From contig CAXYMM010000001.1 of NCBI GenBank assembly GCA_964289745.1, forward strand, positions 1,674,001-1,738,000: 64,000 bases of DNA, in the 5' to 3' direction. The position numbers and the translations under genes were made by a program. Source of the DNA: Ekhidna sp964289745 (GTDB taxonomy: Bacteria > Bacteroidota > Bacteroidia > Cytophagales > Cyclobacteriaceae). The notes beneath the pieces are model-generated. The model had not been told where the DNA came from and ran no database searches. It saw only the letters and a program-made list of their open reading frames with translations. Every line of letters starts with the position of its first letter. The stretch's first letter is position 1. Positions 55,468 to 63,093 of this stretch are shown here, in pieces.

Positions 55468-56100
55468 ATGAAATTAAGCATAGCAGAAGGATATTATTTA
55501 ATAGCATTAGATGACGAAGAGGGAAGAGTACTAGCAGTTACAGAAAAAACTGTCGTTCCAGGAGTTATATCCGCTTGTATATTAGAGCTGTATTTATTGA
55601 AGAAAATAACGATCAATGGTGGGGTGGTAAATGTTATTGATACCATTGGAACGGGTAATGGTATTCTCGATAATATTTTGAAGAAATTAAAAAGCGGTGT
55701 TTCTATATTGGATCAGGTAGAACAGCTTTCCATCAAGTTCAAAAACATAGAAGAAGATCTTAATACATTGCTAGTGCAACGTGGTATCTTGAAGAAGGAA
55801 GAAACAAAACTTCTCTGGATACCACTTTCCGAAAGGATGGATAATGCAAATTATGGATTTGAACAAGAAATTCGAGATACCTTGAAAGCCATCGTTTTCA
55901 AAAGCTCAAAGCCATCTGCTTCTTTCACCATTTTATTTTGCTTAATCAACTTCACTCATATACTTAATGAGGTATTCAAAGAAAGTGATGAGTTAGAAGA
56001 TGCTGAAAAAGTAGGAAATGAAATCATTTTAAAATCTGGCGTTAGCGAAGGGTTGGCTACTTCTCTTTATCAATTAAAAGAATATTTTGCTCAATTATAG
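55468..56100 (+). CDS. GPP34-family (GOLPH3-like) phosphoprotein
   Basis: A 210-residue helical protein of the GPP34 family, best known from eukaryotic Golgi GOLPH3, which binds phosphoinositides and glycosyltransferases. Family features are LSIAEGYYLIALDDEEGRVL, ISACILELYLLKKI, a LLVQRGILKKEE segment and an ILFCLINFTHILNEVF helix. Bacterial members have no settled role. Its 3' end overlaps the convergent lipoprotein gene by 10 bases. Confidence 0.85.
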   Translation: MKLSIAEGYYLIALDDEEGRVLAVTEKTVVPGVISACILELYLLKKITINGGVVNVIDTIGTGNGILDNILKKLKSGVSILDQVEQLSIKFKNIEEDLNTLLVQRGILKKEETKLLWIPLSERMDNANYGFEQEIRDTLKAIVFKSSKPSASFTILFCLINFTHILNEVFKESDELEDAEKVGNEIILKSGVSEGLATSLYQLKEYFAQL

Positions 56101-56555
56101 TTATCCCTAGATTTGGATTCTTGGTCTGAATCAGAATTATTTATAAAACTTTCTTGCTCTAATGCATCGAGTTCTGCCTGTTCCTTTTTTAGGTAATTAA
56201 AAATTGTTTCATTAAATTGATTTTGTGCCTCTTCGTCCGATAGGTTGAACATTCTGGCATATATTCTATTTTGAAAAAGTTGAATGGCTTGGAGGTAGGC
56301 GAAAAGTGTATCCTGTTTTTCGAGCATTTTATTTGCACGAAAAGCCATGAAACCAAATCCTTCATGCGGATTATTATTGTCTCGCTCCATCATGATGTAT
56401 TCCACTCCATCAACGGTCAGCTTGGTGAAAAATGAATCATCAAAATTATCTTTTATGGGTCTAGGGCGGAATTCCTCACCCTCGTTGACGTCTCTGTTTT
56501 TGCATGCAGAAAGGCCGATTAAGACTAAAAAAAATATAGTATATCTCATCATCAT
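56091..56555 (-). CDS. Small lipoprotein of unknown function
   Basis: A 154-residue lipoprotein (lipobox LIGLSAC). The start has three Met codons in a row (56555, 56552, 56549); the first overlaps the upstream channel gene stop as ATGA. The mature part is acidic and helical (FGFMAFRANKMLEKQDTLFA, FNLSDEEAQNQFNETIFNYL) and ends in a charged Ser/Asp/Glu tail. No domain recognised. Translational coupling suggests it works with the potassium channel. Confidence 0.65.
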   Translation of the reverse strand: MMMRYTIFFLVLIGLSACKNRDVNEGEEFRPRPIKDNFDDSFFTKLTVDGVEYIMMERDNNNPHEGFGFMAFRANKMLEKQDTLFAYLQAIQLFQNRIYARMFNLSDEEAQNQFNETIFNYLKKEQAELDALEQESFINNSDSDQESKSRDNYN

Positions 56556-57634
56556 TTATCCTTTAAAGCACCTTCTTCTACACCAAATATTTTTTTCAGA
56601 AGGTTATATGATTTTCCATTTAGAATAACAATCAAATAATCTCCTATATTGATTTTTAGGTCGCCCAAAGGGTTTTTAATCAATTTTTTGTTACCGAACT
56701 TATCGTGTTTGGTAATTCCAATTAAAACAGCGTTATATCGCTTCTTAAGATCGTAAAATGCCTCCTGATAGACCTTTCTAATATAGGGATTATTGGGGGT
56801 AACCAGTAGCTGTTTAATGTCATGGTCTACGTTAGATTTTGCATAGGAAAGTATTGATTCACTATATGATGCAACGTCGGGTTCGTACATATATGAGGCT
56901 AGAAGTTTCGATGAAATTTCTTTGATCGAAATGGTATTACTCACACCAGCAGCTATGAATGTATTTTTTAAATCACTATTTTCTAATGTTACTGCAAACT
57001 CAGTATTAGGAAAAATTTTTTTCAAGTTCAGAACGTAAACCAATTTTTCTGTATCATCCTCCATATTAATGAAAGCGATGGTAGCATTTCCAATATTTGA
57101 TTTTTTCAGGAACTCATAATTATGGTAGTCGCTACAAAGAACAAACACTTTTTTGCTTTGATACCTTTCATTTATAAAATCTACATCATCTTTTTTATTC
57201 GTAATCACAGCTACTTTTCGACCCACGCCAACCAACTGATCGACTACATGCCAGCCAAATTCGTTCCACCCGATTATGACTGCATGATTGGTGAAACTGG
57301 TTCCAGAATATCCTAATTTTTTATTTTCTCGAATCGTAGACATAAGCGTTGTAAGTTGACCAAGTAATAGACCAAAAATAAATATACTTGCGAGCATTAA
57401 AATATACCCTATCATCCGACCATAAATGGTTCCCGGAAATAAGTCTCCATAACCTACTGAGGTGAGAGTGGCTAAAGAATACCAAATAGCATTTGAGTAG
57501 TTGGTTAAGTTGGATTGCGAGCTGTCTTGTTCTACCTGAACGAGCGTCCAAACCAAAAGGGAGTAAACAGAAAGAACCCCGAATATGATAAAAAGTATTC
57601 GTAGACGGGCATTCTTATTTGGCTTATATGGCAT
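56552..57634 (-). CDS. Two-helix potassium channel with RCK (TrkA-N/TrkA-C) domains
   Basis: A 360-residue channel. TM1 about 11-33, pore helix and selectivity filter T58-S-V-G-Y-G-D64, TM2 about 72-95, then a cytoplasmic RCK domain (HAVIIGWNEFGWHVVDQLVG, about 113-230) and a TrkA-C domain (about 270-350). The usual Gly-rich nucleotide motif GxGxxG reads GWNEFG, so nucleotide binding is uncertain. Gates K+ flow across the inner membrane. Followed by a lipoprotein gene with an ATGA overlap. Confidence 0.92.
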   Translation of the reverse strand: MPYKPNKNARLRILFIIFGVLSVYSLLVWTLVQVEQDSSQSNLTNYSNAIWYSLATLTSVGYGDLFPGTIYGRMIGYILMLASIFIFGLLLGQLTTLMSTIRENKKLGYSGTSFTNHAVIIGWNEFGWHVVDQLVGVGRKVAVITNKKDDVDFINERYQSKKVFVLCSDYHNYEFLKKSNIGNATIAFINMEDDTEKLVYVLNLKKIFPNTEFAVTLENSDLKNTFIAAGVSNTISIKEISSKLLASYMYEPDVASYSESILSYAKSNVDHDIKQLLVTPNNPYIRKVYQEAFYDLKKRYNAVLIGITKHDKFGNKKLIKNPLGDLKINIGDYLIVILNGKSYNLLKKIFGVEEGALKDK

Positions 57635-57713
57635 GAATTAGGTAAAATTCAAATATACACTATTCAACTGTTTCGTGGATTGTTTTCATATCTTCCATTA
57701 CTGGATATTGAAA

Positions 57714-58517
57714 TTATCCATTAAAAGAACGCAGTTTGATTTGTGTGAGCTTTCTTTTGGTATCTAGTGGGAAATCTCCCTTCATCATCCAATCGTAGAA
57801 GCTGGGTTCTTTTTGAAGAATTTCGCGAACAGGTTTTCCGCGATGCTTTCCAAAATTGAATACTTCTATACCCTCTTTAAGAATAATTCGACCTGCAAAG
57901 TCTATTCTACTTGATGTTGAGAGTTCATGTAAAATGCCCATGTCATTTTCAATAGTAGCTAGTTTTTTCCCTAAGTTATCATGAGCTTCCTTTCCTTCAT
58001 ACCTTTCAATTTGAGAAGCAAGCACCTCATAGGTCGCCTTGGTATCAACGAGTGCAGAATGGGCGTTTTTTAATTCCTTTCCACAGTAAAATTTATAAGC
58101 AGCGGTTAAGTTCCGTTTCTCCATCATATGAAAAAGCTTTTGTGCATCAACTATTTTCCGTTTCTCTACCTCGAAATCCACATTGGCTCTTAAAAACTCT
58201 TCTACCAACATGGGAACATCAAAAGCCAAAATATTGAAACCAGCCAAATCGCATCCTTCCAGATATTGAGCCAGAGATCTTGCCATTTGTTTGAATGTTG
58301 GCTCCTCCTTTACGTCTTCGTCATAAATGCCGTGGATAAGGCTTGTTTCATTTGGTATAGGGATGGTCGGGTTTATTTTCTGGCACTTTTCATCGATAGT
58401 GCCATCGGGCATAGCTTTTACCATCGCAATCTCTACGATACGATCCTGCGATATATTGATTCCTGTCGTTTCAAGGTCAAAAACGACAAGTGGATTTTTT
58501 AAATTGAGTTTGAACAA
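57714..58517 (-). CDS. DEDDh 3'-5' exonuclease (DnaQ/epsilon-like)
   Basis: About 267 residues. Exo I is VVFDLETTGI (Asp and Glu), Exo II lies around LAGFNILAFDVPMLVEEF, and Exo III is HSALVDTKATYEVL (His and Asp). The C-terminal VFNFGKHRGKPVREIL and FYDWMMKGDFPLDTK form a small domain often found in Bacteroidota versions. I set the start at a TTG (58517; MFKLNLKNPLVVFDLE) because homologous proteins begin at about that point; the upstream ATG at 58613 would add 32 hydrophobic residues without family support. Proofreading or repair role. Confidence 0.85.
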   Translation of the reverse strand: MFKLNLKNPLVVFDLETTGINISQDRIVEIAMVKAMPDGTIDEKCQKINPTIPIPNETSLIHGIYDEDVKEEPTFKQMARSLAQYLEGCDLAGFNILAFDVPMLVEEFLRANVDFEVEKRKIVDAQKLFHMMEKRNLTAAYKFYCGKELKNAHSALVDTKATYEVLASQIERYEGKEAHDNLGKKLATIENDMGILHELSTSSRIDFAGRIILKEGIEVFNFGKHRGKPVREILQKEPSFYDWMMKGDFPLDTKRKLTQIKLRSFNG

Positions 58518-59003
58518 AATAAAATGTTTATTTAAAAAAATAGAATATTTATTTATTGATATCCAACTGAAGTTAGAGGATTTTTCCGCTGTCTCCAAAA
58601 AGTACAATAGCAAGGTATTACCACCTTCTCAAAAATAACGATATTTGGGTTTAGAGACTTTACATTAAAATCTAAAAATATATATCTACCTGGATCACCC
58701 ACCCGTTGCCAACTTCTTTCTTTTCTACCTTTCTTCCAAGGAACTCGAATTAATGAAAGTGTGGCTCACCGCCAAAGTACGAGACACCAAAAGCCAAAGA
58801 TCATTTTCATATAAAAATTTGTGTTCTCGTTTTATAAAGTGGTGGTGCGGTGATAAATCGCTCAATAATCTTTGAAAAAACCTCCTCTTGGAAAGGAAGT
58901 ACATACGAGCATATAATGGTGCTTGAGCATGATTTGAATAATAACAAAAAAGTAAAGGATTAAAATAAGAAAATGACACAATTTTTACAAAATCGAGCAA
59001 AAA

Positions 59004-59035
59004 TTTGGTCATTATAAAATAGTGTCGTATATTTG
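59004..59035 (+). promoter_or_regulatory. Promoter of predicted small RNA 1
   Basis: TTTG at 59004-59007, 20 bases, TATATTTG at 59028-59035: exact Bacteroidota consensus. Confidence 0.8.
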
Positions 59036-59041
59036 AATCTG

Positions 59042-59167
59042 ATTTGAGTGCGAATGCATTGGTTTGATTGCAAACGCACAGATTTGATTTACATTATTAG
59101 TTTTTCATTGCTAATAGTTTTATTAAAATGAGAAAAGCCCCTTCCTTTATTGGTTTGGGGCTTTTTT
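59042..59167 (+). ncRNA. Predicted small RNA, copy 1
   Basis: Expected transcript of about 125 nt from the promoter just upstream to the terminator. Hairpin at 59048-59079: GTGCG/CGCAC and TGCA/TGCA separated by a 2x2 A-A internal loop, with a ten-base loop TTGGTTTGAT (59059-59068). A single-stranded GATTTGATTT follows at 59081-59090. Both loop and linker are complementary to the AAATC track 1.3 kb downstream; the one change in this loop (G for A) still allows a G-U pair. The ends are inferred from sequence, not measured. Confidence 0.65.
59133..59167 (+). terminator. Terminator of small RNA 1
   Basis: AAAAGCCCC pairs with GGGGCTTTT, with an inner CC/GG pair, then a run of six T. Confidence 0.85.
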
Positions 59168-59432
59168 CATGAAACGTTCTTCAAAAACGTTAGGCTTACC
59201 ACCAAAGTACGGGACACCAAAAGCCAAAGATCATTTTCATATAAAAATTTGTGTTCTCGTTTTATAACGTGGTGGTGCGGTGTAAATCGCTCATCAATCT
59301 TTGAAAAAACCTCCTCTCAGCAAGGAAGTACATACGAGCATGTAATGGTGCTTGAACATGATTTTAATAATAACAAAAAAATAAAGGATTAAAATAAGAA
59401 AATGAGACAATTTTTACAAAATCGAGCAGAAA

Positions 59433-59464
59433 TTTGGTCATTATAAAATAGTGTCGTATATTTG
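59433..59464 (+). promoter_or_regulatory. Promoter of predicted small RNA 2
   Basis: TTTG at 59433-59436, 20 bases, TATATTTG at 59457-59464. Confidence 0.8.
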
Positions 59465-59470
59465 AAACTG

Positions 59471-59596
59471 ATTTGAGTGCGAATGCATTGATTTGATTGC
59501 AAACGCACAGATTTGATTTACATTATTAGTTTTTCTTTGCTAATGGTTTTATTAAAATGAGAAAAGCCCCTTCCTTTATTGGTTTGGGGCTTTTTT
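59471..59596 (+). ncRNA. Predicted small RNA, copy 2
   Basis: Same layout as copy 1. Hairpin at 59477-59508 with loop TTGATTTGAT (59488-59497), then GATTTGATTT at 59510-59519; GATTTGA also occurs at 59470-59476 at the expected 5' end. Loop and linker are exact complements of two AAATC repeats. Ends by the terminator at 59562-59596. Confidence 0.65.
59562..59596 (+). terminator. Terminator of small RNA 2
   Basis: Same stem and T run as copy 1. Confidence 0.85.
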
Positions 59597-59859
59597 CATG
59601 AAACGTTCTTCAAAAACGTTAGGCTCACCGCCAAAGTACGGGACACCAAAAGCCAAAGACCATCTACATGTATTATTCGCGTTCATGATTTACAAAGTGG
59701 TGGTGCGGTGTAAATCGCTCAATAATCTTTGAAAAAACCTACTCTTGGCAAGGAAGTACATACAAGCATGTAATAGTGCTTGAGCATAATTTGAATAATA
59801 AAAAAAAGTAAAGGATCAAAATAAGAAAATGACACAATTTTTACAAAATCGAGCAGAAA

Positions 59860-59891
59860 TTTGGTCGTTACAAAATAGTGTCGTATATTTG
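59860..59891 (+). promoter_or_regulatory. Promoter of predicted small RNA 3
   Basis: TTTG at 59860-59863, 20 bases, TATATTTG at 59884-59891. The spacer differs by two bases from the other copies but its length is kept. Confidence 0.8.
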
Positions 59892-59897
59892 AAACTG

Positions 59898-60026
59898 ATT
59901 TGAGTGCGAATGCATTGATTTGATTGCAAACGCACAGATTTGATTTTTCAATTATTGGTTTTTCATGACTAGATTTTTGTTTAAAAATGAGAAAAGCCCC
60001 TTCCTTTATTGGTTTGGGGCTTTTTT
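59898..60026 (+). ncRNA. Predicted small RNA, copy 3
   Basis: Hairpin at 59904-59935 with loop TTGATTTGAT (59915-59924), then GATTTGATTT at 59937-59946. The region between linker and terminator has diverged from copies 1 and 2, while promoter, hairpin, loop, linker and terminator are conserved, which is the pattern expected if those parts matter. Confidence 0.65.
59992..60026 (+). terminator. Terminator of small RNA 3
   Basis: Same stem and T run as copies 1 and 2. Confidence 0.85.
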
Positions 60027-60342
60027 CATGAAACGTTCTTCAAAAACGTTAGGCTCACCGCCTACCTTAGATGTTGATCAATGACCAGCGATAGGTTTAC
60101 TAAAGGATGCCAATATCGATTGTGGAATAGTGAGCTTTTTGCTCCCCGCCATTAATAAACGCTTCAGGCTAACTAATTTATTTTAAGAATTTACGCTTAG
60201 AAAATACGTTTATCCAATTTTTAAGAGCAAGCACATGCACCATGAAGGAAAATAATTTATTTTATTTCAAATTTTTTTGCAAATACGATCTGATACCTTT
60301 ATTCTTGTATTTTAATATCTTTTAATCAAATTAAATAACGCT

Positions 60343-60672
60343 ATGAAAAATCTTAACCACGCAAAAAGCGAAACGAAAAATTTTGAATTTATGAATAATC
60401 AAATCAAATCAAATCAAATCAAATCAAATCAAATCAAATCAAATCAAATCAAATCAAATCAAATCAAATCAAATCAAATCAAATCAAATCAAATCAAATC
60501 AAATCAAATCAAATCAAATCAAATCAAATCAAATCAAATCAAATCAAATCAAATCAAATCAAATCAAATCAAATCAAATCAAATCAAATCAAATCAAATC
60601 AAATCAAATCAAATCAAATCAAATCAAATCAAATCAAATCAAATCAAATCAAATCAAATCTTTGAATTTTAA
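60343..60672 (+). CDS. Leader open frame through the AAATC track
   Basis: An ATG at 60343 opens MKNLNHAKSETKNFEFMNNQ, then about 17 rounds of IKSNQ encoded by the pentamer track, ending IFEF and TAA at 60672. It overlaps the lipoprotein start by 11 bases in another frame. The repeated pentamer is open in all three plus-strand frames. Losing two pentamers or gaining one would put this ATG in frame with the lipoprotein gene. It is probably a leader of a phase-variable gene and not a separate functional protein. Confidence 0.4.
   Translation: MKNLNHAKSETKNFEFMNNQIKSNQIKSNQIKSNQIKSNQIKSNQIKSNQIKSNQIKSNQIKSNQIKSNQIKSNQIKSNQIKSNQIKSNQIKSNQIKSNQIKSNQIFEF
60397..60660 (+). repeat. Pentanucleotide microsatellite (AAATC), about 53 copies
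   Basis: A perfect run of AAATC from about 60397 to 60660. It lies directly before the TTG start of the PKD/LRR lipoprotein (60662) and within the leader frame. TTTGAATTT occurs on both sides of the track (about 60381 and 60661), suggesting expansion between two copies of a short sequence. A repeat of five bases changes reading frame and leader length with each slippage event. Confidence 0.97.
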
Positions 60673-61981
60673 ACCTAAAACCCTCCTCTTTGCTACCCTA
60701 TGCGCCGCCGCAGTCTTATGGAGTTGCAAGAAAGATGATAAGGTCGACCCAGTCGACACTCAAGTAGTCGCCGATTTTACCTTTACCAAAGGCTCAGCAG
60801 GGGCGGTAACCTTTAAAAACGCTTCTAAAAACGCCACCGGCTACGCTTGGGACTTTGGCGATGGCGAAAAAGCCACCGAAGAAAACCCCACCCATACCTA
60901 CACGAAAGACGGCACTTATACGGTAAAACTCACCGCTACGAATGCAAGCGGATCGGCGGACAAAACCGCAGCGGTAACCGTTGATGATGCGCCTATAGCC
61001 ATCGACATAGCGGATTTGACTCAATTAGTGCTGCCGAAAAACAGCCCTAACGGCGTGGTTATTGGGAAACTCGCGGCGACCGTAGCCAATACCGATGAAA
61101 CGCCTGTTTACTCGATTACAAGCCAAAACCCGGCGGGTGCCCTTGGTTTAGACGGAAATAAAATGATGCTGGTCGATACAAGTGCCTTTGATTATGAGAC
61201 GAATACGGAGCTTACGGGCGAAATCCAAGCGACAGTAGGGAGTGCGACAGCCACGGCAGCGTTTACCATTTCCATAACGGAAGGTGCAGGAATTTACATC
61301 CCCGATGCCAAATTCAAAGCGGCATTACTCAAGAATACAGCCCTCAACACCGATGGAGATCAAGAAATTTCCGTAGCCGAAGCCCGAGCATTTACAGGAG
61401 ATATTCAAGGAGCTGATTTAGGCATTACAGACGCTACTGGCATTGAATATTTTGCAAATATTACTGAGTTTACTCTTAGTGGAAATGCCTTAACGGACAT
61501 AGATGTTTCGAATAACACCGCACTTATTAAACTTAAATTAAATAGAAACACTCTAACCAACATCGATGTTTCTCAAAATACAGCACTTATTTTACTCTGG
61601 TTAAGCGGTAACCAATTAACAGCAATAGATGTTTCTCAAAACACAGCACTTACTAGTCTTGAATTAAGTAAAAATCAATTAACAGCACTCAATGTTTCTA
61701 AACTTACAGCACTTGAATTTCTAACTTTAGTTAACAATGATTTAACAGCACTGGATGTTTCTCAAAACACAACACTTGTTAGTCTTAGGTTAGAAAATAA
61801 TGCCTTAACAAAAGTTAATCTGGCGAATGGCAATAATGCTGCGTTCGCTCGTATGAACTTACTCGAGAACCCTAATTTAACGTGTGTTCAAGTAGATGAT
61901 CCGTCATCGTTTAAAATGAAGTGGGAAGGGAAATACGATAAAGACAAAGTAACCTTTCAAACCGAAGCGTGTAGTAATTAA
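60662..61981 (+). CDS. Surface lipoprotein with PKD, cadherin-like and leucine-rich-repeat domains
   Basis: A 439-residue lipoprotein starting TTG (MNFKPKTLLFATLCAAAVLW, lipobox Cys22). PKD domain about 35-105 (YAWDFGDGEKATEENPTHTY); cadherin-like domain about 112-208 (LPKNSPNGVVIGKLA, SAFDYETNTELTGE); an IPDAKFKAALLKN cap; then leucine-rich repeats of 21 residues with LTDIDVSNNTAL, LTAIDVSQNTAL and LTALDVSQNTTL; C-terminal cap CVQVDDPSSF. The first 650 bases are clearly richer in G+C than the LRR part and the flanks. The start is uncertain: the upstream ATG is out of frame at the present repeat number. Likely a surface binding or adhesion protein. Confidence 0.8.
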   Translation: MNFKPKTLLFATLCAAAVLWSCKKDDKVDPVDTQVVADFTFTKGSAGAVTFKNASKNATGYAWDFGDGEKATEENPTHTYTKDGTYTVKLTATNASGSADKTAAVTVDDAPIAIDIADLTQLVLPKNSPNGVVIGKLAATVANTDETPVYSITSQNPAGALGLDGNKMMLVDTSAFDYETNTELTGEIQATVGSATATAAFTISITEGAGIYIPDAKFKAALLKNTALNTDGDQEISVAEARAFTGDIQGADLGITDATGIEYFANITEFTLSGNALTDIDVSNNTALIKLKLNRNTLTNIDVSQNTALILLWLSGNQLTAIDVSQNTALTSLELSKNQLTALNVSKLTALEFLTLVNNDLTALDVSQNTTLVSLRLENNALTKVNLANGNNAAFARMNLLENPNLTCVQVDDPSSFKMKWEGKYDKDKVTFQTEACSN

Positions 61982-62215
61982 AAAAGCGCATCACCGCCTA
62001 GGCTCCAAAGAATGGGTTTTAGGCTCAGTGCGGTGCTTCATGCCCTAAAAGCTAAAAATTTCCTGATGGAGCGGGTTGAAAACGATTTTTCCAAAATCGT
62101 GCGACTATTGCAGTTCAACCCAGCATTTGGCAGTAGCTTGTCTCATTATGGGTTTAATTTTTGGGCGGTGGAAATAAAAAATTAAACTTTAGCCTTTCGG
62201 CATGGTTAAATCTTC

Positions 62216-62917
62216 ATGGCAAAGAATTACATCGTGGTGGGGGGAAGCTCTGGAATAGGGCTGGAACTCACAAAACTACTCGTATCTCAAGGAAATAATA
62301 TTACGGTTCTATCTCGTACTGGAGACGCCGTAAATGGACTCAAAAATGTAAGTCATATCACTTTTGATGTCACCTCTGGTGAACAACCAAGCATAGCTAT
62401 GAACCCCATTGATGGCATTGTTTACTGCCCGGGCTCTATCAACTTAAAACCATTCCATGGTCTTAAAATGGAAGATTTTCAAACAGATTTTGAAGTGAAT
62501 GTGAAGGGAGCCATCAACGTTCTCCAGCCATTGGTAAAGCAATTAAAAACACAAGCCCACTCTTCTATCGTTTTTTTTAGTACGGTAGCCGTACAGCAAG
62601 GCATGTCCTTTCATTCCTCAGTGGCAGTCGCTAAAGGGGCGTTAGAAGGTCTTACTCGCTCATTAGCCGCAGAACTGGCACCTAAAGTGAGGGTGAATTG
62701 CATTGCACCGTCTATCATCGATACCCCATTGGCCAGCAGATTGCTAGGGACGGATGAAAAGAAGGAAGCCGCTGGCAAGAGGCATGCTTTAAAGAGGGTA
62801 GGCACAGCCGAAGAAGTAGCCAAGCTTGTTGCCTTTCTCCTCTCCGAAGATTCAAGTTGGATGACGGGACAAATTATCGGTTTGGATGGTGGAATGTCAT
62901 CGATTCGACCGCTATAG
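62216..62917 (+). CDS. Short-chain dehydrogenase/reductase-family protein without catalytic Tyr
   Basis: A 233-residue SDR fold. The cofactor motif is VVGGSSGIGLELTKLL, catalytic-type Ser is S122 in VFFSTVAV, and Lys is K140 in SVAVAKGALEGLTRSLAAEL, but the position four before Lys, normally Tyr, is V136. The C-terminal VRVNCIAPSIIDTPLASRLL and DSSWMTGQIIGLDGG are normal. Loss of Tyr makes ordinary reductase chemistry doubtful; a His/Ser pair at 133-135 lies close by. A photolyase gene follows 176 bases downstream on the same strand. Confidence 0.88.
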   Translation: MAKNYIVVGGSSGIGLELTKLLVSQGNNITVLSRTGDAVNGLKNVSHITFDVTSGEQPSIAMNPIDGIVYCPGSINLKPFHGLKMEDFQTDFEVNVKGAINVLQPLVKQLKTQAHSSIVFFSTVAVQQGMSFHSSVAVAKGALEGLTRSLAAELAPKVRVNCIAPSIIDTPLASRLLGTDEKKEAAGKRHALKRVGTAEEVAKLVAFLLSEDSSWMTGQIIGLDGGMSSIRPL

Positions 62918-63093
62918 AAAGCAGAAACTAAAAGGCGTCGATCCCAATAAAATATGATGTGAGTCTGTATGATTCCCGCTATACGAGTGATAAGCAAGCC
63001 TCGCATTAGAAATGGCTTTCTTATTTCAATTAACTCTGGATAATTCGTGAGCATAGCCAAACATCTTATATTGATAAATGTTTCTCTAATACC

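Larger units (their letters stand above)
58763..60051 (+). repeat. Three tandem 430-bp units carrying small RNA genes
   Basis: Units start at 58763, 59193 and 59622 (GGCTCACC or GGCTTACC), and a fourth copy begins at 60052 and is cut off after 11 bases. Periods are 430, 429 and 430. Copies are close to identical with scattered substitutions; unit 3 is the most diverged in two short stretches. Each has, in order, about 240 bases of unknown upstream sequence, a Bacteroidota promoter, a hairpin, an A/T-rich linker and a Rho-independent terminator. No protein-coding frame is shared by all three. Confidence 0.92.

Noticed and set aside
56552..57634. Potassium channel RCK domain as a broken nucleotide site
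   Set aside because: GWNEFG departs from GxGxxG, but many channel RCK domains vary here, so it was not raised as a separate finding.
58725..59392. Open frames of 80-95 residues within the 430-bp units
   Set aside because: They are on opposite strands in different copies, are not shared by all three units, and lie over the promoter and upstream region.
58763..60660. CRISPR array
   Set aside because: The 430-bp units have no short repeat-spacer structure, the AAATC track has no spacers, and no cas genes are present.
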